DNA of 64,000 bases from the NCBI GenBank assembly GCA_902595065.1, contig CACJOM010000001.1, forward strand, positions 255,463 through 319,462. The letters run 5' to 3'. Position numbers and translations under genes: made by a program. Below the pieces are notes generated by a model. The model made no database searches, was not told the DNA's origin, and saw nothing but the letters and a program-made list of their open reading frames with translations. Source of the stretch: an uncultured SAR86 cluster bacterium. Lineage in GTDB: Bacteria; Pseudomonadota; Gammaproteobacteria; Magnimaribacterales; D2472. Position 1 is the stretch's first letter. Each line of letters opens with the position of its first letter. Shown here piece by piece: positions 25,830 to 34,879 of this stretch.

Positions 25830-26483
25830 ATGAAAAAGGCAGAACGTGCGCTGATTGTATTAAAAATCTTAGATGAACATTATCCTGAAACCCCTGTACC
25901 ACTTGATCATCAGGATAATTTCACTCTTCTTGTTGCAGTTTTGTTATCTGCTCAATGCACCGATGAGAGAGTGAACAAAGTAACTCCTAAACTCTTCAAG
26001 CTAGCAGATAATCCCATGGATATGAGCACTAAAAGCCCAGAGGAGATATATAGCATTATAAAGCCATGTGGTTTAGGGCCTCAAAAATCTAAGGCCATTC
26101 ACAAGCTATCTAATATCTTATGCGATTCTTATGACGGAGAAGTTCCTGAAGATATAAAAGCCTTAGAGAAACTCCCAGGAGTTGGTCATAAAACAGCATC
26201 AGTGGTTATTAGTCAGGGGTTTGGACAGCCAGCGTTTCCTGTAGATACGCATATTCATAGACTGGCTCAAAGATGGGGTCTAACCAATGGAAAAAATGTC
26301 CAACAAACCGAAAAGGATCTAAAAAAAATCTTTCCAAAAGATTCCTGGAACAAGCTTCACTTACAAATTATATTTTGGGGAAGAGAGTTCTGCCAAGCTC
26401 AACAATGCCATGGGATCACCTGTAAAATTTGTAAAGCAACTTTTCCTAAAAGATCTCGTCCTTTTTCCCACAAGAAGCCATAG
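25830..26483 (+). CDS. nth: Endonuclease III (DNA glycosylase/AP lyase)
   Basis: Excises oxidised pyrimidines and nicks the abasic site. The 217 residues contain LLSAQCTDERVNKVTPKLF, the helix-hairpin-helix LPGVGHKTASVVISQGFG with the catalytic Lys, and FPVDTHIHRLAQRW with the catalytic Asp. The C-terminal cysteine set is CQAQQCHGITCKIC rather than the E. coli C-x6-C-x2-C-x5-C spacing. It is followed by glyA after about 60 bases. Confidence 0.93.
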   Translation: MKKAERALIVLKILDEHYPETPVPLDHQDNFTLLVAVLLSAQCTDERVNKVTPKLFKLADNPMDMSTKSPEEIYSIIKPCGLGPQKSKAIHKLSNILCDSYDGEVPEDIKALEKLPGVGHKTASVVISQGFGQPAFPVDTHIHRLAQRWGLTNGKNVQQTEKDLKKIFPKDSWNKLHLQIIFWGREFCQAQQCHGITCKICKATFPKRSRPFSHKKP

Positions 26484-26545
26484 ATAATTTAGAATAAGAC
26501 TTTCAAGCTTTTTAAAAAAAATTATTAATACTTTTGGAGTAATCA

Positions 26546-27820
26546 ATGGAATCTCAAGCTGATTCAATCTTTGCTAATTCACAAACCATAGAGACATTTG
26601 ATACAGAATTATGGGAAGCTCTATCTAGAGAATCTAACCGTCAAGAAGAGCATATAGAACTTATAGCATCAGAGAATTATGCTAGCAAAAGAGTGATGGA
26701 AGCCCAAGGAGGGTTACTTACAAACAAATATGCCGAGGGTTATCCTAATAAAAGATATTATGGCGGTTGTGAGCATGTTGATATTGCAGAGGAATTAGCG
26801 ATCAATAGGGCAAAAGAACTCTTCAAGGCAGATTATGCAAATGTGCAGCCTCATTCAGGTTCCTCAGCAAATGCAGCTGCATTTTTAGCAATGCTCGAGC
26901 CAAATGATACGATTCTTGGAATGAGCCTTGATCAAGGAGGCCATTTGACTCATGGGGCAAAAGTTAATTTTTCAGGTAAAAACTATACGGCATTTCAATA
27001 TGGCCTTCATCCTGAAACACATGATATTGATTACGATCATGTCAGAGATTTGGCAAAAAAGCATAATCCCAAAATGATCATCGCAGGCTTTTCAGCCTTT
27101 TCTGGGACTATAGATTGGAAAATTTTTAGAGATATTGCAGATGAAGTCGGTTCTTATTTTCTTGTCGATATGGCTCATGTGTCCGGGCTAGTTGCTGCTG
27201 GACTATATCCCTCACCAGTACCCTATGCTGATGTTGTGACCTCAACAACTCATAAAACATTAAGAGGTCCAAGATCAGGAATTATTATTGCTAAATCAAA
27301 TGAAGTTTTAGCAAAAAAACTAAATTCGGCTGTATTTCCAGGATCTCAAGGTGGTCCATTAATGCATGTGATAGCAGCAAAGGCCGTATGCTTTAAGGAG
27401 GCTCTTGAGCCTGATTTCAAGATATATATGCAACAAGTAATTGATAATGCAAAACTCATGTGCAGGGTTATTCAAGACCGTGGCATTGATGTTGTGACAG
27501 GCAAAACTGACAATCATATTGTATTAATGGATTTAAGAAGCAAAGGATTAACCGGTAAAGATTGTGAATTAGCTTTAGGAAAAGCAAATATAACAGTAAA
27601 TAAAAATGCAGTTCCAGATGATCCCCAATCACCATTTATAACCTCAGGAATAAGATTGGGTACACCTGCTGTAACCACTAGAGGTTTTGGAAAAGATGAA
27701 GTGGAACAAATGACAAATTGGATTTGTGATATTGTTCTTGATCTTGGCAATACTGATAAAATTAATCTTATTAAGGATCAAGTGGTTCAACTGTGCAGCA
27801 AATTTCCGGTGTATAAATAA
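26546..27820 (+). CDS. glyA: Serine hydroxymethyltransferase
   Basis: PLP enzyme interconverting serine and glycine and charging tetrahydrofolate with a one-carbon unit. [20 protein letters not shown] near residue 36, [32 protein letters not shown] and the PLP lysine in [14 protein letters not shown] near residue 233 are all intact; 424 residues is normal. GGAG precedes ATG 26546. glyA followed within two bases by nrdR is a familiar gammaproteobacterial neighbourhood. Confidence 0.96.
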   Translation: MESQADSIFANSQTIETFDTELWEALSRESNRQEEHIELIASENYASKRVMEAQGGLLTNKYAEGYPNKRYYGGCEHVDIAEELAINRAKELFKADYANVQPHSGSSANAAAFLAMLEPNDTILGMSLDQGGHLTHGAKVNFSGKNYTAFQYGLHPETHDIDYDHVRDLAKKHNPKMIIAGFSAFSGTIDWKIFRDIADEVGSYFLVDMAHVSGLVAAGLYPSPVPYADVVTSTTHKTLRGPRSGIIIAKSNEVLAKKLNSAVFPGSQGGPLMHVIAAKAVCFKEALEPDFKIYMQQVIDNAKLMCRVIQDRGIDVVTGKTDNHIVLMDLRSKGLTGKDCELALGKANITVNKNAVPDDPQSPFITSGIRLGTPAVTTRGFGKDEVEQMTNWICDIVLDLGNTDKINLIKDQVVQLCSKFPVYK

Positions 27821-27822
27821 AA

Positions 27823-28302
27823 ATGTTTTGTCCTTTCTGCCAAGCCCAAGACACGAAAGTTATTGATTCAAGGCTTGTCGGTGATGGCTCGCAAATTAGA
27901 AGAAGAAGAGAATGTGAAGTCTGCCATGCAAGATTTACAACATTTGAAACAGCTGATCTTGCCCTGCCAAGAATCGTAAAAAGTGATGGAGAAAGACAGC
28001 CGTTCAATGGTGTTAAATTAAAAGGTGGGATGCTTAGAGCCCTTGAAAAAAGGCCTTTATCAGCAGAGGAAGTTGATGGAGTATTTGGAAGTATTTTGAC
28101 TGAGATTCGTCAACTTGGTGAAAGAGAAATAGCTTCACGTCAACTCGGTGAGATTGTTATGCGCAATTTAAAAAGAGTTGATCAGGTGGCCTATGTAAGA
28201 TTTGCATCTGTGTATCGTGACTTCCAGGACATCAAAGAGTTTGCTGAAGAAATATCCTCTTTGACTAAAGAAAAACCAAAAAGAACAAAAAAGAAAAAAT
28301 GA
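27823..28302 (+). CDS. nrdR: Transcriptional repressor NrdR
   Basis: ATP/dATP-sensing repressor of ribonucleotide reductase genes. The N-terminal zinc ribbon is intact: [17 protein letters not shown] and then [12 protein letters not shown]. An ATP-cone domain follows (residues about 48-138). The 159 residues end in a lysine-rich tail. Its stop overlaps the ribD start by four bases. No nrd gene is in the window, so its target boxes are elsewhere. Confidence 0.96.
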   Translation: MFCPFCQAQDTKVIDSRLVGDGSQIRRRRECEVCHARFTTFETADLALPRIVKSDGERQPFNGVKLKGGMLRALEKRPLSAEEVDGVFGSILTEIRQLGEREIASRQLGEIVMRNLKRVDQVAYVRFASVYRDFQDIKEFAEEISSLTKEKPKRTKKKK

Positions 28303-29411
28303 AAGACCCAGACTTCATGGCTAGAGCCATTGAGCTTGCAAAAAAAGGTCGACTCAAAGTGCAACCAAATCCTATGGTTGGTTGTGTGATTGTAAAAAAT
28401 AATAAAATAATTGGAGAAGGATGGCATAAGGAATATGGTAAAGATCACGCTGAAGTAAATGCTATAAAAAACTGCAAGAAAATATTTGGTACAAAAAAAG
28501 CTCTTAAACTGATTGCTGGATCAAACGTCTATGTGAACCTTGAACCATGCTCAATTGAAAACAATACCCCACCATGCTCGAATGCATTAATCGAGTGTAA
28601 AATTAAAAAATTATTTTGTGGAACTCTTGATCCAAATCCAAAAATTAATGGAAAAGGAATTAAGTTGCTTAAAAAATCTGGCATTGAGACAAACGTTGGT
28701 TTGCTCAAAAATCAGTGCATACAGTTAAACCGTATTTTTTTTACAAACCAAAAAAAATCTCGTCCCTACATTATCCTTAAAAGCGCTCAATCGCTTGATG
28801 GAAAAATTGCTCTTAAAAGCGGAGAAAGTAATTGGATTACAAATTCTGAATCACGCAAAAATAGTCATCATATTCGTTCAAGAGTTAAAGGAATTTTAGT
28901 GGGAAAAAATACAGCTGAGCAAGATAATCCTTCGCTTACAGTTCGGTTAAGTAAAAATGAATTAGGCTTAGACAAGGGAGAAAGTATTGAGCAGCCAGTA
29001 AAAATTGTTCTTGGCAATCTCAATAGATCAAAAAAAGTTAGTAAAATTTTTGCTGGTAATTCAAAAATTATCATTGCATCTAATCAGTTAGCCAAAAAAT
29101 CAAGAAATGTAGAGTATTTAAAATATAGGAAGAAAAATTTTCTTGAGGAGTTCCTCCAAGATCTTTTAGATAGAAATATCTCCAGTATCTTGGTTGAGGG
29201 TGGTCAGAAAACTTTAAATACTTTTATTATGAATAATTTATTTGATGAATTGGTGCTATATACTGCGCCTATATTTTTAGGCAAGGAAAGTAAAGATGCT
29301 TTAAGTATTCATTCTCCTAGCGCTATTAAAAAGTCAATGAAATTAGAGATGGTGAAACTTGAAAGATTTAAAGATGACATCAAGACAACCTACTACAATA
29401 ATAATTTGTAA
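28299..29411 (+). CDS. ribD: Bifunctional riboflavin deaminase/reductase RibD
   Basis: Carries out the deamination and side-chain reduction steps after GTP cyclohydrolase II. The deaminase domain has [20 protein letters not shown], the catalytic DHAEVNAI and the zinc segment [19 protein letters not shown]. The reductase domain begins near residue 150 with [20 protein letters not shown] and includes [11 protein letters not shown]. Length 370 is standard. No FMN riboswitch is visible upstream, since the gene is embedded in the nrdR transcript. Confidence 0.94.
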   Translation: MKDPDFMARAIELAKKGRLKVQPNPMVGCVIVKNNKIIGEGWHKEYGKDHAEVNAIKNCKKIFGTKKALKLIAGSNVYVNLEPCSIENNTPPCSNALIECKIKKLFCGTLDPNPKINGKGIKLLKKSGIETNVGLLKNQCIQLNRIFFTNQKKSRPYIILKSAQSLDGKIALKSGESNWITNSESRKNSHHIRSRVKGILVGKNTAEQDNPSLTVRLSKNELGLDKGESIEQPVKIVLGNLNRSKKVSKIFAGNSKIIIASNQLAKKSRNVEYLKYRKKNFLEEFLQDLLDRNISSILVEGGQKTLNTFIMNNLFDELVLYTAPIFLGKESKDALSIHSPSAIKKSMKLEMVKLERFKDDIKTTYYNNNL

Positions 29412-29447
29412 TTGTTATTAAGCATTTAGTGCCTATATATAAGATAA

Positions 29448-30524
29448 ATGGAATTTAATACAACAGAAGAAATTATCCAGGATATTGCCGCTGGCAAGAT
29501 GGTGATCTTACTAGATGATGAAGACAGGGAAAATGAAGGTGATTTAGTTTGCGCTGCTGAACTTGTTGATGATAAAAAAATCAATTTCATGATTAGCAAG
29601 GCAAAGGGCTTAGTATGTTTGCCCCTATCTCCTCAGAAATGTGATCAGCTGAACCTCCCCATGATGACAAATAATAATCGAGCTAAGCATGGTACTGGAT
29701 TTACTGTTTCAATAGAGGCTGCTGAAGGTATTTCTACAGGTATTTCTGCTGAAGATAGAGCCAGAACTATTATTGCAGCAGCAAAAAAAAATGCCAAAGC
29801 AAGAGATATAGTGCAGCCAGGTCATATTTTTCCATTAAGGGCTTTTGAGGGAGGAGTGCTAAGTCGTGCAGGCCATACAGAAGCTGCATGCGATTTAGCT
29901 AGGCTAGCTGGCCTTGAGGAAGCTGGTGTTATATGTGAAATCATGAATGATGATGGAAGCATGGCTCGAAGAGATGATTTAATAAAATTTGCTTCAACTC
30001 ATGAAATGAAAATTGGAACAATCGCAGACCTAATCCATTATCGGACTCTGAAGGAAAAATCTGTTCATTTGGAATACTCAAAATCTGTTGAAATTGATGG
30101 TTTGCAATTTGAGCTTTCTGCTTGGAGAGATACGATCTTTGATAATCTCCATCTGGCTTTCGTCAAAGGCAATCTTGATTCATCTGATTCACCTCTTGTT
30201 CGAGTGCATGTTCCTAATACGTTGCATGATTTAATCGGCATTGAAGAATTCGGTGAAAGGATTAATCTAGAAAACGCCCTTAAGAGAATTGGTAAAGAAG
30301 AATGTGGAGTCTTACTATTAATTGGTAATTATCAGGAGGCTGATGATGTCATGAACGACTTAATGGGAGCACAATCACCTCTTAAGCCTGAGACAAAGAC
30401 GGTTGGCATAGGGTCACAGATTTTAAAAGAGCTTGGATTACAAAAAATTAAATTACTTGGAACGCCAGTAAAATATCCATCTTTATCTGGGTTTGATCTT
30501 GAAGTCATAGGGTTTGAACAATGA
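29448..30524 (+). CDS. ribB: 3,4-dihydroxy-2-butanone-4-phosphate synthase with degenerate RibA-like domain
   Basis: Makes the four-carbon precursor of riboflavin from ribulose 5-phosphate. Residues 1-205 form an intact RibB domain with LLDDEDRENEGDLVCAAE, KHGTGFTVSIEAAEGISTG and RAGHTEAACDLARLAGL. The C-terminal part (about 208-358) keeps the RibA fold outline but shows no trace of the C-x2-G-x-x-x-x-x-x-x-C-x-C zinc site or the RQEGRG motif, so it should not cyclise GTP. This form is common in proteobacteria and agrees with the separate ribA at 16785. Its stop overlaps ribH by four bases. Confidence 0.93.
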   Translation: MEFNTTEEIIQDIAAGKMVILLDDEDRENEGDLVCAAELVDDKKINFMISKAKGLVCLPLSPQKCDQLNLPMMTNNNRAKHGTGFTVSIEAAEGISTGISAEDRARTIIAAAKKNAKARDIVQPGHIFPLRAFEGGVLSRAGHTEAACDLARLAGLEEAGVICEIMNDDGSMARRDDLIKFASTHEMKIGTIADLIHYRTLKEKSVHLEYSKSVEIDGLQFELSAWRDTIFDNLHLAFVKGNLDSSDSPLVRVHVPNTLHDLIGIEEFGERINLENALKRIGKEECGVLLLIGNYQEADDVMNDLMGAQSPLKPETKTVGIGSQILKELGLQKIKLLGTPVKYPSLSGFDLEVIGFEQ

Positions 30525-30967
30525 GCAAAGATGGATTCTTGTACTCATCAAAAAAAATTGATGTTAGCAAAAAAATTACTATAGTTGCTTCAAAGTGGAA
30601 TGCCGAGCTCGTTAATGAATTATTACAAGCTGGAAAAGCACATTTAGAGGAGCTTGGTTTCACTAATATAAAAATCGTAAGTGTTCCAGGCGCTTGGGAA
30701 CTTGTCCACGCAGCTCAAAAAGAATTGGCTTATGCAGATGGAGTCATTGCATATGGAGTAGTCATAAGAGGGGAAACGACACATTACGAACTTATTTCTG
30801 AGTCAACGGCTCAAGGGCTAATGCAGGTAAGTGTGAATATGAAAAAACCTATTGGCTTTGGCTTAATTGCTGTTGAAAATATATCTCAAGCTAAAGAGCG
30901 AACCAGTTCATCAAAATTAAACAAAGGCAAAGAAATTGCTCAATCGCTTGTTGAGATGCTCAACTAA
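30521..30967 (+). CDS. ribH: 6,7-dimethyl-8-ribityllumazine synthase
   Basis: Joins the RibB and RibD products to lumazine. The 148 residues contain IVASKWNAELVNELLQAG, VSVPGAWELVHAAQ, YGVVIRGETTHYELIS with the catalytic His, and KPIGFGLIAVEN. The gene is fused by overlap to ribB and lies two bases before nusB. Riboflavin synthase (ribC/ribE), often located between ribD and ribB, is absent here. Confidence 0.95.
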   Translation: MSKDGFLYSSKKIDVSKKITIVASKWNAELVNELLQAGKAHLEELGFTNIKIVSVPGAWELVHAAQKELAYADGVIAYGVVIRGETTHYELISESTAQGLMQVSVNMKKPIGFGLIAVENISQAKERTSSSKLNKGKEIAQSLVEMLN

Positions 30968-30969
30968 AG

Positions 30970-31395
30970 ATGTCTAAAAACCTAGGAAAGTATAAACAAG
31001 AACTCCAGACTCGAGAGTGCTTAGTTCAAGCAATTTATCAATATATATTTCATGAATCAAATCTAAGCTCGCTGATAGAGCAATTCCTAAAAGAAAATAC
31101 ACCCAAAAAGATAAGTTTTAATTACTTTAAACAAAGACTAGAAAATATATTTGAGCAAGCAGATGACTTAAAAGAAATCACTAGGGACTTAAAGAATAGT
31201 AAAGGTGAGAGTTTAGAGATTATAGACGAGGCCATTTTGTGGCTTGGGATAGTTGAGATACGCGCTAATGAATTAGCTCATCCTGTGGTCATTGATGAGT
31301 GTATTCGCCTAGCAAAGAAATTCTCTAATCCGAATTCATATAAATTTGTAAATGCCAAGTTAGATGATTGGCTCAAAACAAACCAAGTAAAATAG
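30970..31395 (+). CDS. nusB: Transcription antitermination factor NusB
   Basis: Binds boxA RNA with NusE (S10) in rRNA antitermination. A 141-residue all-helical protein with RECLVQAIYQYIFHES at the N-terminus, an acidic middle, and the conserved C-terminal run NELAHPVVIDECIRLAKKF followed by SYKFVNAKLDDWLK. It is the last gene of the ribD transcript; thiL, its frequent downstream neighbour, is 12 kb away on the other strand. Confidence 0.92.
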   Translation: MSKNLGKYKQELQTRECLVQAIYQYIFHESNLSSLIEQFLKENTPKKISFNYFKQRLENIFEQADDLKEITRDLKNSKGESLEIIDEAILWLGIVEIRANELAHPVVIDECIRLAKKFSNPNSYKFVNAKLDDWLKTNQVK

Positions 31396-31396
31396 C

Positions 31397-33628
31397 TTAG
31401 GAAGAGTAATTAACATAAATCGGGCTGGACCAAGCTCTATTTTCTGCAGGCGCAAGACAGTCTCCCCTATTCTCATGAAATCCAACTCTACATATTTCAG
31501 TTTTAATACATTTGCCTTTTTCATCAAATTCACATCCCAATGGATCGGCTGAAAGTTTTAAGGAAGGCTCTTCAATAGCTCTAACATAATACACAGCATC
31601 CCTTTGACCGACTGAGAATTGCTCATCTTCAAATGACACTTTGCAACTCGTACTATTACATGGGAATGTTTTCCAGACATCATCTACCAGACCTTCAACA
31701 GGCTCATTTTCATATTGTTGTGGCAGGATTTTAATAACCTCAATTCGTGTAATTAACCTTCTTTCATTGCTAGGATTGTAACATTCTGAATTGCAAATCT
31801 TCTCAAGGCGCTCCCTTGATAATCCATTATTACTATAATCAGGGCAACCAGGTTTTTGCTTTAAAGAACCTGCTGCTTTTACGGTAAATACTGGCGACTT
31901 ACTACTATTAACTTCTGAACCCATTGATAAAGATTCAGATTGAGTTTCTGCGTCAAACCATAAAAGAATTCTCGGTCCTGATGTTGCATAAACTTCTTTT
32001 CTTTCTAAAGCATTCCAAATTGATTCTCTCTTTCTAGATGTTGAATGAGCAGCAACTAAACCTCCGGACATGAAATATGCACTTTGCCTTTCAGCATCCG
32101 TTGCTATATTTAAATCCATAATGCTAGTCAAAGAAGTATTACCTAAGTCTACATATGACGGCTCTAATTTCCCCTTAGGGCGCCTGAGGTCACTTAACTT
32201 TTCAAACAATGGATCATTGAAGCCATTTGCCTCAGTATTATATAGTCGATCAATTTCTTTAAAACCAGTCCCAGGTCTTGCCCCATGGTTATCACTGGAG
32301 CCAATAAATCCAAATTTAAAACGCTTTGGATTTTGTTTATCAGTAAAATCACTTAAAGCTAAAACATATTGCGCAGAACCTTGCGGTCTATAGTTGAAAG
32401 AAGGTAGAAAACAGTCGTTACACTGTCCAGCATTTAAGTAATCATCTGGATCAGTCTCATTAACTGCAGCATATCCTGTTGAACCCATTTGAGCAGCAAA
32501 TAATTTTGTTTGATCCACCAAATACTTGCATGTTTCGGCATCCATCCCAGAATCTTCACATCTTTCAGCCATGATATTGCCAGCCTGTTGACAGGTTGGT
32601 AAAAAATCTTCAGTTTCCTCAGGGCAAAATATCTCAACTTTGGCATTAATCCCTGCATCATTCCATGTTCTGAATTCTTCAGAGTTACCGTGACCAGAAT
32701 AAATTTCAAATAAAAACTGAGATTCATCATCCTGAAAATCTTTAAGCTGTTTTTTCCAATCTGATGTTGGCGGGGTATAAAATCCCCATGTCGTGCCATG
32801 AGGAATAACCATGTAAGGAGTTTTCCAATCTTTTAATTTCTGAAATAAAATATTTGGATTCGTTGCCTCTTCATAACAATCTACAGGAAGATCTCTGGTA
32901 TTAACTCCTTCAGGACAAATAGGCGTAGCCTTTATTTCCTCAAAAAATTTATCAAATGCAAAAAACCTATCTCTATTTTTTAAATCTAAAGTTGCAGGCA
33001 AAGCAGACATAGTCCAAGGCAAACCTAGCCTCATTACCAATGGGGCAACTCCCCCAGAGCCAATGGCTCTTGGTGGAACTAGAGCATCATCGGTTTCTAA
33101 GAAAATAACATTTTTATGGCCATAATGATCTTCTGGATTAGGATCAACTTGGGTCCATTCCCATCCTAAAAAGCTAACTAAATCATCTGTTCCCTCTGCT
33201 AAATTATTACATTGTTGAATACTTTTCTTAGTATCCAACCATTTTCTTGGAGTACTTGCTTCAGCGTGATCATTAATAGACCAAAAATCTAGAGCTGAAC
33301 AAAATCTTGCATAATCACATGCATCTGCTAGTGGTGAGGCACCTTTGCCATTCATAAAAGGTAAAGACCACATAAATGCATCTGTTGAATAAGTTGTATG
33401 CACATGCAGATCACCAAAGAGAATTTGTTTTTCATCCAAAACCTCTAATTCTGATTTCACTAAATTAATTCTGGTGGCTCTATCTTCTAACACGTTTTCT
33501 GGAAGAACTCCTCCCTCAATGATGCCTGGCCCATCCAACGTACCAAAAATTTTGAAAACTGCGCCTCCAAAAAAGATAGCAATAGTAAAAATAAAAAGTA
33601 GGACGATGGAAGTTAGAAGGTTTCTCAT
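31397..33628 (-). CDS. DUF3604 protein, PHP-like predicted metal-dependent hydrolase
   Basis: A 743-residue protein of the DUF3604 family. An N-terminal signal anchor (about residues 5-27) suggests a periplasmic or membrane-tethered location. Metal-ligand-like motifs are FGDLHVHTTYSTDAFMWSLP near residue 71, SINDHAEASTPRKW near 115, VIPHGTTWGFYTPP near 275 and GSSDNHGARPGTGF near 445. These resemble PHP-domain phosphoesterases. The C-terminal third is rich in cysteines (about 12 after residue 590), consistent with an exported protein. The substrate is unknown. It converges with nusB, with one base between the stops, and follows purA. Confidence 0.85.
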   Translation of the reverse strand: MRNLLTSIVLLFIFTIAIFFGGAVFKIFGTLDGPGIIEGGVLPENVLEDRATRINLVKSELEVLDEKQILFGDLHVHTTYSTDAFMWSLPFMNGKGASPLADACDYARFCSALDFWSINDHAEASTPRKWLDTKKSIQQCNNLAEGTDDLVSFLGWEWTQVDPNPEDHYGHKNVIFLETDDALVPPRAIGSGGVAPLVMRLGLPWTMSALPATLDLKNRDRFFAFDKFFEEIKATPICPEGVNTRDLPVDCYEEATNPNILFQKLKDWKTPYMVIPHGTTWGFYTPPTSDWKKQLKDFQDDESQFLFEIYSGHGNSEEFRTWNDAGINAKVEIFCPEETEDFLPTCQQAGNIMAERCEDSGMDAETCKYLVDQTKLFAAQMGSTGYAAVNETDPDDYLNAGQCNDCFLPSFNYRPQGSAQYVLALSDFTDKQNPKRFKFGFIGSSDNHGARPGTGFKEIDRLYNTEANGFNDPLFEKLSDLRRPKGKLEPSYVDLGNTSLTSIMDLNIATDAERQSAYFMSGGLVAAHSTSRKRESIWNALERKEVYATSGPRILLWFDAETQSESLSMGSEVNSSKSPVFTVKAAGSLKQKPGCPDYSNNGLSRERLEKICNSECYNPSNERRLITRIEVIKILPQQYENEPVEGLVDDVWKTFPCNSTSCKVSFEDEQFSVGQRDAVYYVRAIEEPSLKLSADPLGCEFDEKGKCIKTEICRVGFHENRGDCLAPAENRAWSSPIYVNYSS

Positions 33629-33649
33629 ATCTCTCCAGAATTGATAAAA

Positions 33650-34873
33650 CTAATCTCTATAAATTGTTTGATCTCTTGACGGCCCAACTGAAACTATGCC
33701 AACCGGACAATTCAAAGTCTTTTCAATAAATAGTATATAGTCCTGAGCGGCTTTAGGTAAATCATCAAAAGATCTGGTATTAGACGTATCCTCCATCCAA
33801 CCAGAAAATGATTTATAAATTGGTAACTGGTTTTTATCATAGTCAATGCACACTTTGATTTCTTTAAAGCCATCTAGAACATCTAATTTGGTGATGCAGA
33901 GATTGGTAACCGAATTAATAAAAACAATAGTTTCTAAAGCTTTTAAATCTAACCACCCACATCTTCTTGGGCGACCAGTTGTTGCGCCAAACTCATGTCC
34001 AATTTTTGCTAACTGCTCTGCATTAGAATCAAATAATTCAGTAGCAAAAGGCCCTTCTCCAACACGAGTAGTATATGCCTTGGTGATGCCCAAAATAGAA
34101 TCAATATGACGTGGACCTACGCCCAGCCCTGATGATAATCCCCCTGCAGTTGTACTAGAAGAGGTAACATATGGATAAGTTCCATGGTCAATGTCTAACA
34201 TTGATCCCTGCGCACCTTCAAAAAGTATGTTCTTGCCTTCTTTTACCCAAAGTTTTAAAAGGTCTTGGGTTTTACAATGATATTCTGTGTAAAGATCTAT
34301 ATTACTTACTAACTCTTCCAAAACATTCTCATAAGCTATGGGTTGAGCATTGTATAAGTTCTGCAAAATTTGATTATGATAGTTGACCAATGTTGATAAT
34401 TTTGTCTTAAGATCTTCCAGATTATTCAAATCTCCAAAACGTATTGCACGTCTGGCAATTTTATCTTCGTATGCTGGACCAATTCCTCGGCCAGTTGTAC
34501 CAATGCCCTCCTTTTTATCTCGAACCTTATCAATTGCTATGTGAGTAGGCAGGATTAATGAGCAATCTTCGCTGACATAAAAACGACCTTTAAAATTTAT
34601 CCCGCTTTCTTGTAACTCATGTATTTCTTCAGCTAAAGCTGGAAGAGATAAGACGAGACCATTACCCAATACACAATGGACAGAAGGATGAAGAATTCCT
34701 GATGGAACTAGATGAAGAACCTTTTGCTCGCCATCAACCTTGAGGGTATGTCCTGCATTGTGGCCGCCTTGAAAACGACATACAGCTTCAGAAGTTTCAG
34801 CTAAAGCATCGACAATTTTTCCCTTACCCTCATCACCCCATTGCAAGCCCAAGATAAGGGTGTTATTGCTCAT
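33650..34873 (-). CDS. purA: Adenylosuccinate synthetase
   Basis: GTP-dependent enzyme committing IMP to AMP synthesis. The N-terminal GLQWGDEGKGKIVDALAE with catalytic Asp and P-loop, FQGGHNAGHT, IGTTGRGIGPAYEDK, and FEGAQGSMLDIDHGTYPYVT are intact, as is TTGRPRRCGWLD near residue 300. At 407 residues it is slightly shorter than E. coli PurA (432). Its position next to hflK-hflC is a conserved gammaproteobacterial arrangement. Confidence 0.95.
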   Translation of the reverse strand: MSNNTLILGLQWGDEGKGKIVDALAETSEAVCRFQGGHNAGHTLKVDGEQKVLHLVPSGILHPSVHCVLGNGLVLSLPALAEEIHELQESGINFKGRFYVSEDCSLILPTHIAIDKVRDKKEGIGTTGRGIGPAYEDKIARRAIRFGDLNNLEDLKTKLSTLVNYHNQILQNLYNAQPIAYENVLEELVSNIDLYTEYHCKTQDLLKLWVKEGKNILFEGAQGSMLDIDHGTYPYVTSSSTTAGGLSSGLGVGPRHIDSILGITKAYTTRVGEGPFATELFDSNAEQLAKIGHEFGATTGRPRRCGWLDLKALETIVFINSVTNLCITKLDVLDGFKEIKVCIDYDKNQLPIYKSFSGWMEDTSNTRSFDDLPKAAQDYILFIEKTLNCPVGIVSVGPSRDQTIYRD

Positions 34874-34879
34874 AGGATG

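Noticed and set aside
26484..28299. An FMN riboswitch ahead of the riboflavin genes
   Set aside because: The genes from glyA to nusB are nearly contiguous and no conserved RFN-like multi-stem sequence is visible upstream of ribD, ribB or ribH.
29448..30524. A fully bifunctional RibBA enzyme
   Set aside because: The C-terminal half lacks the zinc cysteines and RQEGRG motif required for GTP cyclohydrolase II; a separate ribA is present.
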